The position numbers were made by a program, and so were the translations under genes. 7,200 nt of DNA from Candidatus Omnitrophota bacterium (lineage in GTDB: Bacteria > Omnitrophota > Gorgyraeia > B26-G9). The notes beneath the pieces are model-generated. The model made no database searches, was not told the origin of the DNA, and saw only the letters and a list, made by a program, of their open reading frames with translations. The stretch lies in contig JAGYOO010000067.1 in NCBI GenBank assembly GCA_018399295.1, positions 1 through 7,200 on the forward strand, given 5' to 3'. Positions 1 to 6,431 of this stretch are shown here, piece after piece (within the stretch, counting starts at the first letter, position 1; each line of letters begins with the position of its first letter).

Positions 1-2
1 TA

Positions 3-311
3 AATCGGATGGCCCTGATTCTTTCGCCGGAGCAGACGCCTTGCGGAGTATGCGCCTCCAGCGGTTGTTTCGGGCATTCACTGAGTTTCGGCAAGGCGTC
101 CCTGGTCGCGGTTGTGTGTGGTTCGGCGGTTCGGGCGGATGCTTATGCCACCGCCCTGGCAAATCTGCTGATTACAGCAGACGATCTGGAAAAATTGTGG
201 GAAAAAGCCCGGATTTTGCCGGATTTACGCGGGATAATCGCCGCGGTGGGGGATAAAGTTGGGGCTATTGGAGATCTTGATTTGGATGTCCCCGGGACTT
301 TACCAAGATGA
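3..311 (+). CDS. UPF0280 family protein (ApbE-like), C-terminal part, 5' end outside window
   Basis: The reading frame is open to the left edge, so this is the last 102 codons of a longer gene. An ATG exists at position 9, but it lies inside the conserved part of the family and is unlikely to be the true start. The fragment carries the segment CGVCASSGCFGHSLSFGKAS, which matches my memory of the UPF0280 signature (cysteine, SSG, then HSLSFGKA). An alanine-rich stretch follows (ADAYATALANLL), then the closing block RGIIAAVGDKVGAIGDLDL. UPF0280 proteins are small and presumably cytosolic, and are related to the ApbE flavin-transferase fold. Their reaction is not established, so I give no substrate. 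The gene ends 12 nt before the -35 box of the S21 promoter with no hairpin plus T-run between them. It is therefore probably the last gene of a separate upstream transcription unit whose transcripts may run on. Family assignment is good; function is unknown. Confidence 0.8.
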   Translation, partial: NRMALILSPEQTPCGVCASSGCFGHSLSFGKASLVAVVCGSAVRADAYATALANLLITADDLEKLWEKARILPDLRGIIAAVGDKVGAIGDLDLDVPGTLPR

Positions 312-322
312 TTTTTAAGTCC

Positions 323-350
323 TTGACAAATAATCTTAACATGTTATAAT
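323..350 (+). promoter_or_regulatory. Strong sigma70-type promoter for rpsU
   Basis: The -35 box TTGACA (323-328) and the -10 box TATAAT (345-350) both match consensus exactly. They are separated by 16 bp, and a TG at 342-343 gives an extended -10 (TGT-TATAAT). Transcription would start near 357, leaving a leader of about 28 nt before the TTG start of rpsU. The flanking DNA is AT-rich compared with the genes on either side, as expected for a promoter. This is the best promoter in the window and may serve the whole downstream run of genes. Confidence 0.85.
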
Positions 351-369
351 TGCTTACCTAAATAAATCG

Positions 370-375
370 AAAGGA
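370..375 (+). promoter_or_regulatory. Ribosome binding site that fixes the TTG start of rpsU
   Basis: AAAGGA ends 9 nt before the TTG at 385, an acceptable distance. The rpsU frame has two TGA stops just upstream (376-378 and 379-381), so TTG is the only usable start. The ATGs at 375 and 378 are in another frame and lie on or right beside this site. Confidence 0.7.
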
Positions 376-384
376 TGATGAAAA

Positions 385-549
385 TTGGCGAAAGTGAACG
401 TAGGTAAAGGAGAGCCGCTGGAAAAAGCGCTTCGGATCTTTAAGAAAAAACTTGACCGTGAAGGCACATTAAAGCGGGTAAAAGCAAAAAAGCATTATGA
501 GAAGCCCAGTGAACGTAAAAAGCGTAAAGCCAAGCGTAGTAGAAGATAA
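385..549 (+). CDS. rpsU: 30S ribosomal protein S21
   Basis: The 54-residue product reads (M)AKVNVGKGEPLEKALRIF and continues into an all-basic tail. It has the hallmarks of bS21: the early GEPLEKALRIFKKKL helix (about residues 9-23), the REGTLKRVKAKKHYEKPSER stretch (about 25-44), and a Lys/Arg-rich C-terminus. S21 is a small-subunit protein near the 3' end of 16S rRNA that helps mRNA binding and initiation. The length is short but within the range for the family. The start is TTG, forced by upstream in-frame stops and supported by AAAGGA nine bases away. A very strong promoter precedes it. The M16 peptidase gene begins only 14 nt after the stop without a terminator, so S21 is probably the first gene of a longer message. 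The gene is short enough to be missed by automated calling. Confidence 0.93.
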   Translation: MAKVNVGKGEPLEKALRIFKKKLDREGTLKRVKAKKHYEKPSERKKRKAKRSRR

Positions 550-572
550 ATACTTGTTTTTTTATGAAGTAT
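550..572 (+). other. Possible A/U-rich hairpin holding the M16 start codon in its loop
   Basis: ATACTT (550-555) can pair with AAGTAT (567-572). The 11-nt loop contains seven consecutive T and the ATG at 564-566. The stem is only 6 bp and lacks strong G-C content, so stability is low and chance is a real explanation. A T-run without a GC-rich stem before it does not make an intrinsic terminator. See the related finding on the absence of a Shine-Dalgarno sequence. Confidence 0.25.
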
Positions 573-3188
573 GTAAAGTTTTCCTTCCTGCCGGCGCTCA
601 TCTGCCTGATTATGGCGTCGGCAGCCATGTCTTTGGCAGTGTCTGAAAGCTCTGCCCGGTCTGCCCCATCCCGTTTATCGGTAAATAAGCGTGTTCTGGA
701 TAACGGCCTCACCGTTCTGGTTAAGCCTGATTATTCGAATCCCCTTGTATCCATTGAAGTTGTCATTAAAACAGGCAGTCTTTACGAAGGTCTCTGGCAG
801 GGGAGTGGCATTGCCCATCTTGTCGAGCACATGATCTTCAAGGGGTCTCGTGACCTGCCCCGGGAAAAACTGGAATCAGAGGTGCGCCGTCTGGGGGGAA
901 TGATAAACGGTTATACCTCTTACGAGCTTACCGGATATACCCTTGTTTTGCCTTCACAGTACCTGGATGAGGGGTTGAAGCTGCTTAAGACGGTGATTAT
1001 CGATCCGGCCTTTGACAGCACTGAGCTGGAGAAGGAAAAACAGGTGATTTTGAACGAGATCCGTCTTAACCGGGACGACCCGGGCCGCTATTTAAGCCGA
1101 TTATTCTGGCGTAACGCTTATATTAATGAGCCTTATAATCTTCCGATTATTGGGGTTGAGTCATCTTTTCTCACTCTCGCTGAAGACGATCTGAAAAAGT
1201 TTCACCAAAAATGGTATGTCGCGAATAATATAATCGTCGCTGTTGCCGGAGACGTGGATTCCGCGGAGGCCGTGCAGAAGATCGATACTGTTTTCGGCGC
1301 GGTTCCGGCGGCATTTTACCCCAGCCGGCAGTTGCCTGCTCCGGAAACTGTTCCTGCTTCTAAAAGTCATGTTGAAGATTTTGACCTTAATTCAACCCGG
1401 ATGATGTTCGGCTTTCCCGGCGTTTCCCTTACCGATTCCGACGCGCCGGGGCTGGATATCCTGGCGGTTATTCTGGCTCATGGACAGACCTCGCGTCTGT
1501 ATAAATCCCTGGTTAAGGAAAACCGTCTGCTGGAGACGGTAGATGCCTTTAATTATACTCCTCAGTTTCCAGGACTGTTTGTGATCTCCTGCCGGCTTGA
1601 ACCGCAAAACATTGATAAGGCGCTCGAGGCTTTCTTTCTTCAGATCGAACAGCTTAAGCGGGGGAAGATATCGCGGGCGGAGTTGGAGAAGGCCAGGAAG
1701 GTCTATGCTGGTGACTATATTTTGAATCGCCAGTCGCTGGAGTCTCAGACGCGGCGCATGGTGACGGATGAGGTGTTCGCCGGCACTCCGGAGTTTTCCC
1801 AGCAATACCTGGAAAGACTGAACACGGTGTCGATCTCGGATATCCGTCGCTGCGCGAAGCGTTATTTTAATCCGGACCGTCTGGTTAAAGTTGTGCTGAA
1901 TCCAGCCTCTGTCTCTAAAAATATTGAGACAATTCCGGAAAAACCGGAGATGCCGATTATCCGGACCGTGATTCCCGCCGGCCCCACTGTTTTATTCCGT
2001 AATGTGCCGGACGCGGGAATGGTCAGCCTGCAGGCGGTATTGCCCGGAGGCACGCGGAGGGAAACGATCGGGGATAATGGTCTGTTCAACCTGTTAAGTA
2101 TTATGCTTACCCGGGGGACCCGGAGCCGGTCAGCCGCGGAGATCGCCGAAGCGGTGGAAAGCATGGGGGGGCAGCTGGAGCCGTTCAGCGGTTATAACAG
2201 TTACGGCATCCGGATGAATCTGCTGAGCGGGGATCTGATGAAAGGACTGGAGTTGTTTTCCGACCTGTTGCTGAATCCTGTATTTTCCGAATCCGAACTG
2301 GAGTTTGAAAAGCAGCTTGCCAAAAAACGGATAAAGAGTGAAAATGACGATATCTTTCGCCACACGATAAATATCCTTAAGAAAAACCTGTTTCTAAGCG
2401 GACCATACAAGTTAAATATTCTGGGAACTTCGGATAGCGTCAGCGCTTTTTCCCGGACACAGCTGCAGAAGGCCCAACAAAGATTTTTCCGTCCGGAAGA
2501 TATGGTTATATCGGTTTTCGGAGAGGTTGAGGATGCGGATAAGGCGGTCAGCCTGCTGGAAAAAAAATTTAAAAGACCAGGCGTTTCGCCTCCGCGGAAG
2601 GTCGAGTCGGAGATAGAGACTGCTGTTGTGGATGCTCCGGTGTTTCTGCGTAATAATCGGGATAAGGCCCAAGCCGTAGTGATGATCGGATTCCCCGGGG
2701 TATCTCTTCAGCACCCGGATCGGTACGCCTTGGAATTTGCCTGTGAGTTGCTGGCTGGATCCGGTTCAGTTCTTTACCGGAAGATCCGGGAAGAGCGTGG
2801 CCTGGCATATACTTTGGGTGGCAGCAGTATTTCCGGGCCGGACACCGGATTCGCGTTTATCTACGCGGCGACGGATCCGGAAGAGGCCGGGCGTGTCCGG
2901 GAGCTTATCGAGGCCGAGATCGCGCGGCTGAGGCAGGAGCCTGTCAGCCAGGAACTTTTGCTGCAGACCGGGAACTATCTGATCGGCCGGACACGGATTT
3001 CCCGTCAGACCCCAGCCTCGTTTGGATTCAGCGCGGCTTTAGATGAGCTTCTGGGGCTGGGATTCGAGCATTATCAGACCTATGAACGGCGTATCGCTGA
3101 GCTGGGGCCAAAAGAGGTCCAAGCGGTTTTTAAGCGCTACTTTGACCCCGCCCGATGCGCGGTGATTATTACCGGTCCTGATGTTTAG
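564..3188 (+). CDS. Exported two-lobed M16 family zinc metallopeptidase
   Basis: The 874-residue protein begins with a likely signal peptide: MKYVK, then a hydrophobic stretch (about 6-26), then Ser/Ala-rich residues. It should act outside the cytoplasm, either free or at the envelope; there is no lipobox cysteine. The first M16 lobe has the inverted zinc motif H85-L-V-E88-H89. E165 lies 76 residues after H89 and fits the third zinc ligand, and E158 matches the second conserved glutamate of pitrilysin-type enzymes. The second half (from about 470) repeats the fold but has N509-LLS-I513 where HxxEH should be, so it is catalytically dead. It keeps the substrate-clamp segment with R745 and Y749 (RGLAY). 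This is the layout of fused, PqqL-like or processing-peptidase-like M16 proteins. No Shine-Dalgarno is visible before ATG 564; later ATGs (612, 627) have none either and would truncate the signal peptide. The stop overlaps the next gene by 8 nt. The peptide substrate is unknown. Confidence 0.9.
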   Translation: MKYVKFSFLPALICLIMASAAMSLAVSESSARSAPSRLSVNKRVLDNGLTVLVKPDYSNPLVSIEVVIKTGSLYEGLWQGSGIAHLVEHMIFKGSRDLPREKLESEVRRLGGMINGYTSYELTGYTLVLPSQYLDEGLKLLKTVIIDPAFDSTELEKEKQVILNEIRLNRDDPGRYLSRLFWRNAYINEPYNLPIIGVESSFLTLAEDDLKKFHQKWYVANNIIVAVAGDVDSAEAVQKIDTVFGAVPAAFYPSRQLPAPETVPASKSHVEDFDLNSTRMMFGFPGVSLTDSDAPGLDILAVILAHGQTSRLYKSLVKENRLLETVDAFNYTPQFPGLFVISCRLEPQNIDKALEAFFLQIEQLKRGKISRAELEKARKVYAGDYILNRQSLESQTRRMVTDEVFAGTPEFSQQYLERLNTVSISDIRRCAKRYFNPDRLVKVVLNPASVSKNIETIPEKPEMPIIRTVIPAGPTVLFRNVPDAGMVSLQAVLPGGTRRETIGDNGLFNLLSIMLTRGTRSRSAAEIAEAVESMGGQLEPFSGYNSYGIRMNLLSGDLMKGLELFSDLLLNPVFSESELEFEKQLAKKRIKSENDDIFRHTINILKKNLFLSGPYKLNILGTSDSVSAFSRTQLQKAQQRFFRPEDMVISVFGEVEDADKAVSLLEKKFKRPGVSPPRKVESEIETAVVDAPVFLRNNRDKAQAVVMIGFPGVSLQHPDRYALEFACELLAGSGSVLYRKIREERGLAYTLGGSSISGPDTGFAFIYAATDPEEAGRVRELIEAEIARLRQEPVSQELLLQTGNYLIGRTRISRQTPASFGFSAALDELLGLGFEHYQTYERRIAELGPKEVQAVFKRYFDPARCAVIITGPDV

Positions 3189-3531
3189 TCTTTCCACTAC
3201 CTGGAACGCGGGTACTGCCGGCAGTGGAGCGGAGATTGTTGAACAGTATCAGCGTCTGGGCATTAATTCCGTTGAGTTGGGATATAATCTCGATACGGCC
3301 CAGGTTGAAGAATTTATCCGCATGTCGGACGCGGGAAGATTAATCATCACCAGCGTGCATAATTTTTGTCCGGTTCCAAAAGGTTATGATCCCTTTGAAT
3401 TCAAGCCGGACTTTTTCTCTCTTTCCAGCCCAAAGGAATCACAGCGGCAGCAGGCGGTGGCCTTTACCCTGCGTTCCCTGAAAACCGCGGTTCGCGCCCG
3501 GGCCCATGGTGGTCCATTGCGGCCGGATTGA
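3181..3531 (+). CDS. Sugar phosphate isomerase/epimerase-like TIM-barrel protein, N-terminal part of a frameshifted gene
   Basis: This frame encodes MFSLSTTWNAGTAGSGAEIV and beyond. It fits the first strands of a xylose-isomerase-like TIM barrel (AP endonuclease family 2 superfamily). Supporting features are the opening SLSTTWNA, then LGINSVELGYNL (about residues 27-38) and the SVHNFCPVPKGYDP segment (about 59-72). About 108 residues belong to the family; after about 3496-3504 the frame turns into unrelated sequence (HGGPLRPD) and stops. The expected continuation, MVVHCGRIE, is in the next frame at 3506. Translation probably starts by coupling, since ATG 3181 lies inside the end of the M16 gene (8-nt overlap) and no clear ribosome binding site precedes it. 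Joined to the second part across one surplus base, the product would be about 309 residues, a normal length for these enzymes. Either the gene is decaying or the read has an error in a GC-rich palindrome. The substrate cannot be told from sequence. Confidence 0.8.
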   Translation: MFSLSTTWNAGTAGSGAEIVEQYQRLGINSVELGYNLDTAQVEEFIRMSDAGRLIITSVHNFCPVPKGYDPFEFKPDFFSLSSPKESQRQQAVAFTLRSLKTAVRARAHGGPLRPD

Positions 3532-4111
3532 AATGGAGGATTATACACGCCGGCTGGCTGAGCGCCGCTACGCTTCTGCCGGGAACTCGGATGAGTACGC
3601 GCTGATGCTGAAGACGGTGAAGCGGGAACGGGAACTCCGGAAGGGACCGTATGTTGAGGCGGTCTGCCGCAGTCTGCGGGAACTTGTTGCCGCGGCCACG
3701 GGAACCGGGGTAATGATTGCCGTAGAAAACCGTTATTATTACCGGGAGATTCCGTCTTTCGAGGAGATCGGTGACTTTCTTTCCGAATTCCCCGAAGATG
3801 TGCTTTGCTACTGGCATGACTTTGGTCACGCCCAGGTAGCGGAGAATCTGGGACTGGCCGAACATCGCGGTTTTTTGGAGCGTTACTCCGGCAGAATGTT
3901 GGGAGTGTATCTGCATGATGTGAACCGGATCCGGGATCATCTTCCCCCCGGGCAGGGGCATATTGATTTTAATTCATGGAAGGGATATATTAAACCGGTC
4001 GAGGTTAAGGTCCTTGAAATTCATCAGCCGGCAGACGAGCCGGCGGTGCGGGAGGGCATCCGCTGTCTTGAGCGAATATTGCAGGATACCGGGCCGCAAG
4101 TCAAGGTGTAA
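3506..4111 (+). CDS. Sugar phosphate isomerase/epimerase-like TIM-barrel protein, C-terminal part of a frameshifted gene
   Basis: This 201-residue frame continues the protein begun at 3181. It keeps the residues expected to bind the divalent metal in this superfamily. Numbered from M at 3506, these are E74 in IAVENRYYY, D105 and H108 in YWHDFGHA, H137 and D138 in GVYLHDV, and E171 with H173 in LEIH. The segment GQGHIDF (about 149-155) also matches the conserved loop of such barrels. ATG 3506 has no ribosome binding site and sits in the middle of what should be a core beta strand (MVVHCGR), so an independent protein starting here is unlikely. The frame has stayed open for over 600 nt with its catalytic residues intact, which suggests either a very recent mutation or a sequence error rather than a long-dead gene. 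It ends 1 nt before the GTG of the Memo-family gene, so the two are probably translated together. Confidence 0.8.
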   Translation: MVVHCGRIEMEDYTRRLAERRYASAGNSDEYALMLKTVKRERELRKGPYVEAVCRSLRELVAAATGTGVMIAVENRYYYREIPSFEEIGDFLSEFPEDVLCYWHDFGHAQVAENLGLAEHRGFLERYSGRMLGVYLHDVNRIRDHLPPGQGHIDFNSWKGYIKPVEVKVLEIHQPADEPAVREGIRCLERILQDTGPQVKV

Positions 4112-4112
4112 A

Positions 4113-4919
4113 GTGAATAGAGAACCTGTTGTCGCGGGAAAATTTTATCCGGGCAAAAGCAGTGATCTTCGCGAGAGCATTTCCAGAATGAGTAATGCCG
4201 GTGGTAGAAAGTCCCATCCGGCTCTGGCTGTGGTTCTGCCGCATGCCGGATATATGTACTCCGGAGAAGTGGCCGCTCTGACTCTCGCGAATGTTATGGT
4301 CCCGGAGACTGTGCTGATACTGGGACCGAACCATACCGGTCTGGGAGGTGCTTTCAGTCTGGTGTCTGAAGGAACGTGGAATACTCCTCTGGGGCCGGTG
4401 CCGGTGGAAGAAGACCTGGCAAAGCTGGTCCTTGATAATTGTGTATATGTTAAAGTTGATGAGCGCGCGCATTCGTATGAACATTCGATCGAAGTTGAAT
4501 TACCGCTGCTGCAGTTTTATCAAAAGTCGTTGTCTATCGTCCCGTTGATTATTAATGATCTGAACCCGGACCGGTTAAAACAAACCGGGGAAGGCATAGC
4601 CAGGGCCTTGATCGGTTTTAACCGTCCGGTGCTTCTGGTCCTGAGTTCGGATCTGACTCATTACGAGCCCGAAGAGGTTGCTCGCAGTAAGGATCGTCAG
4701 GTTATCGAGTCAGTGCTGAGGGTTGATCCGCGGGAACTTCTGCTCCGGGTATCGGAACAGAGGATATCCATGTGTGGCGCGATGCCGGTCGCGGTCGGCC
4801 TTTACGCGGCAAAGAAACTCGGAGCCCGCAGGGGGGAACTTATTGATTATCGGACCAGCGGGACTGTGTCCGGTGATTATGAAAACGTTGTTGGTTACGC
4901 GGGGATTATTATTGAATAG
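4113..4919 (+). CDS. amrB: Memo-family protein, AmmeMemoRadiSam system protein B
   Basis: The 268-residue product reads (M)NREPVVAGKFYPGKSSDLR onward, the usual opening of bacterial Memo homologues. Memo proteins share the fold of class III extradiol dioxygenases. The residues corresponding to the metal-site His/His/His/Cys of human MEMO1 are all present: H44 in LPHAGYMYSG, H74 in GPNHTG, H183 in SSDLTHYEP and C221 in MCGAMPVAVG. EHSIEVELPLLQF (about 123-135) is another family block. In bacteria this protein is often encoded with an AMMECR1-domain protein and a radical SAM protein; neither is visible here. The reaction is unknown. I chose GTG 4113 because it starts exactly at the conserved N-terminus, sits 1 nt after the preceding stop, and has AAGG (4103-4106) six bases upstream. 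An earlier in-frame ATG at 3963 would add about 50 unrelated residues inside the upstream gene. Confidence 0.9.
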   Translation: MNREPVVAGKFYPGKSSDLRESISRMSNAGGRKSHPALAVVLPHAGYMYSGEVAALTLANVMVPETVLILGPNHTGLGGAFSLVSEGTWNTPLGPVPVEEDLAKLVLDNCVYVKVDERAHSYEHSIEVELPLLQFYQKSLSIVPLIINDLNPDRLKQTGEGIARALIGFNRPVLLVLSSDLTHYEPEEVARSKDRQVIESVLRVDPRELLLRVSEQRISMCGAMPVAVGLYAAKKLGARRGELIDYRTSGTVSGDYENVVGYAGIIIE

Positions 4920-4944
4920 CGGATTCGGGAGAGGAGGATTAAAA

Positions 4945-5328
4945 ATGGAAAAAAGAATTGACGAGAGCTGGAAGGATAAGGTCAGCCAGGAAAAGCGGGA
5001 AGAGCCGGCTGGAGAGCATACGCCAGAACAGGGATCGAAACAGTCACCGGAACAGACACAGGAGCAGTCCAAGGACTGGGCTTTGCCGCCGGTCGGCTTC
5101 GCGGTGTTTATAAGCAGTCTCGGTATGCAGGCCCTGATGTCCCTGGGTGAGATCGAAAATCCGGTTACCGGTAAAGTTGAAAAGGATCTGGCCGCGGCGA
5201 AATATCTTATCGATACTATCGGGATGCTGGAGGAAAAAACCCGGGGGAATCTGAGCGAATCGGAAAAGCAGACAATTGAACATATGCTGTATGAGTTGCG
5301 GACGAAGTATGTTGGGGCCGCGAAATAG
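4945..5328 (+). CDS. DUF1844 domain-containing protein
   Basis: The 127-residue protein has a charged, low-complexity N-terminal third (about 1-45), rich in Glu, Gln and Lys with repeated PEQ/QEQ elements. The compact DUF1844 domain follows (about 50-124). Its marks are FISSLGMQALMSLGEIENP (about 55-73) with the GEIENPVTGK turn, DTIGMLEEKTRGNL (90-103) and MLYELRTKYV (114-123). The domain should be helical and cytosolic; there is no signal peptide or membrane span. Its function is not known. ATG 4945 is chosen over the upstream in-frame ATG at 4723 because it has GAGGAGGA (4931-4938) at a good distance and follows the Memo gene by 25 nt, while the longer form would lie inside that gene. It precedes recA by 43 nt. 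That position suggests possible co-expression with recA, but no link to recombination can be read from the sequence. Confidence 0.88.
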   Translation: MEKRIDESWKDKVSQEKREEPAGEHTPEQGSKQSPEQTQEQSKDWALPPVGFAVFISSLGMQALMSLGEIENPVTGKVEKDLAAAKYLIDTIGMLEEKTRGNLSESEKQTIEHMLYELRTKYVGAAK

Positions 5329-5331
5329 GAT

Positions 5332-5360
5332 TTGAAAAAAATACCACGGATGACTATAAT
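5332..5360 (+). promoter_or_regulatory. Candidate sigma70-type promoter immediately before recA
   Basis: TTGAAA (5332-5337) and TATAAT (5355-5360) are 17 bp apart, a near-consensus sigma70 arrangement in the short gap between the DUF1844 gene and recA. The predicted start, about 5367, falls after the recA ribosome binding site AGGAGG (5361-5366). The transcript would keep only about 5 nt before the ATG and no Shine-Dalgarno. Either it makes a nearly leaderless message or the match is fortuitous in AT-rich DNA. I see no LexA-type palindrome here (neither GAAC-N4-GTTC nor CTGT-N8-ACAG). Confidence 0.4.
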
Positions 5361-5371
5361 AGGAGGATATT

Positions 5372-6409
5372 ATGGAAAAGAAGGCAGTTAAGGCGGCAGC
5401 CCCTATCAATCCACAGCTGGGAGAAAAGCTGAAGGCACTGGGTCTGGCTATCGATAACATCGAAAAACAGTTCGGTAAAGGATCGATAATGAAGTTCGGC
5501 CAGGCAGTTAATCAGGATATTCCGGTAATTCCCACCGGCGCGCTTACCCTGGATCTGGCGATGGGCGTCGGCGGTTTTCCCCGCGGCCGGATCGTGGAGG
5601 TGTACGGACCCGAGGCCAGCGGTAAAACAACTCTCAGCATGAGTGTTGCCGCCCAGGCCCAGAAGAGCGGAGGAGTGGCCGCGTTTATCGACGCTGAGCA
5701 CGCGTTTGATCCCCGCTACGCGATGAAGCTGGGGCTGAACCTTGATGATCTGCTTATCTCCCAGCCGGATACGGGAGAACAGGCTCTGGAGATTGTTGAA
5801 ACCCTGGTCCGGAGCAACGCGGTTGACGTTATTATCGTTGACTCTGTGGCGGCTCTGACGCCCCGGGCGGAGATCGAAGGGGATATGGGGGATTCTCATG
5901 TCGGATTGCAGGCGCGGCTGATGTCTCAGGCCCTGCGTAAGCTTACCGCGGTTATCTCTAAGTCGAAGACCTGCGTGATCTTTATCAATCAGATTCGGGA
6001 AAAGATCGGAGTGATGTTCGGTAATCCGGAGACAACTACCGGCGGCCGGGCCCTTAAATTTTATTCTTCGGTTCGGTTGGATATCAGGAGGATCGAGACT
6101 CTGAAAAATAATGATGGCGCTTACGGGACCCGGGTGCGGGTGAAGGTGATAAAGAACAAGGTTGCTCCCCCGTTCCGCCAGGCGGAGTTCGATATCCTGC
6201 ATAATGAAGGCATATCCCGCGAAGGTAATATCCTTGACCTGGCGATCCAGCACAACCTGGTAACCAAATCCGGGGCCTGGATAAACTATGGCGATGAAAA
6301 GATCGGCCAGGGAAAAGAAAATGCCCGCAAGTTTATGAAGGAAAATCATAAATTATCAACAGAACTGGAAAAAAAGATACGGGAAAAGGAAGGCCTTAAG
6401 ACGGCATAA
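5372..6409 (+). CDS. recA: Recombinase RecA
   Basis: This is a full-length 345-residue RecA, the ATP-dependent strand-exchange protein of homologous recombination, which also triggers LexA cleavage where an SOS response exists. The order of motifs is standard. An N-terminal polymerisation region holds [18 protein letters not shown] (26-43). Walker A is GPEASGKTT (79-87, K85 and T86), and the catalytic glutamate is E109 in DAEHAFDP. Walker B is [10 protein letters not shown] (153-162, D157). Loop L1 lies around [12 protein letters not shown] (167-178), and loop L2 around [20 protein letters not shown] (204-223) running on to [12 protein letters not shown]. The KNKVAPPF segment (261-268) is the conserved interface lysine region. 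The C-terminal tail (about 327-345) is short and mixes Lys and Glu instead of being strongly acidic as in E. coli. AGGAGG lies 5 nt before the ATG. recX follows after a 93-nt gap. Confidence 0.99.
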   Translation: MEKKAVKAAAPINPQLGEKLKALGLAIDNIEKQFGKGSIMKFGQAVNQDIPVIPTGALTLDLAMGVGGFPRGRIVEVYGPEASGKTTLSMSVAAQAQKSGGVAAFIDAEHAFDPRYAMKLGLNLDDLLISQPDTGEQALEIVETLVRSNAVDVIIVDSVAALTPRAEIEGDMGDSHVGLQARLMSQALRKLTAVISKSKTCVIFINQIREKIGVMFGNPETTTGGRALKFYSSVRLDIRRIETLKNNDGAYGTRVRVKVIKNKVAPPFRQAEFDILHNEGISREGNILDLAIQHNLVTKSGAWINYGDEKIGQGKENARKFMKENHKLSTELEKKIREKEGLKTA

Positions 6410-6431
6410 CTGTTCGTCCTGTTAGTGCCTG

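Noticed and set aside
550..563. Intrinsic terminator after rpsU
   Set aside because: There is a run of seven T but no GC-rich hairpin before it.
440..712. Minus-strand frame over rpsU and the M16 signal peptide
   Set aside because: It covers two well-supported plus-strand genes and has no recognisable family features.
3464..3961. Minus-strand frame across the isomerase frameshift
   Set aside because: The plus strand carries conserved metal-binding motifs throughout this stretch; the minus frame has no recognisable motif.
3506..4111. Independent protein starting at ATG 3506
   Set aside because: There is no ribosome binding site, and the start falls within a core strand of a barrel whose first part is encoded just upstream.
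3963..4112. N-terminal extension of the Memo gene from ATG 3963
   Set aside because: The extra 50 residues are the wrong-frame reading of the upstream gene; the family's N-terminus begins at GTG 4113 with a suitable ribosome site.
4723..4944. N-terminal extension of the DUF1844 gene from ATG 4723
   Set aside because: It would lie inside the Memo gene in another frame, whereas ATG 4945 has a strong GAGGAGGA site.
5018..5075. PEQ/QEQ-coding repeats as a DNA repeat element
   Set aside because: The units are irregular at the DNA level and are better read as a low-complexity linker in the DUF1844 protein.
5354..6349. Long open frame on the minus strand opposite recA (331 codons)
   Set aside because: It lies wholly opposite a certain recA gene, its translation resembles no family I know, and it is explained by the codon composition of recA.
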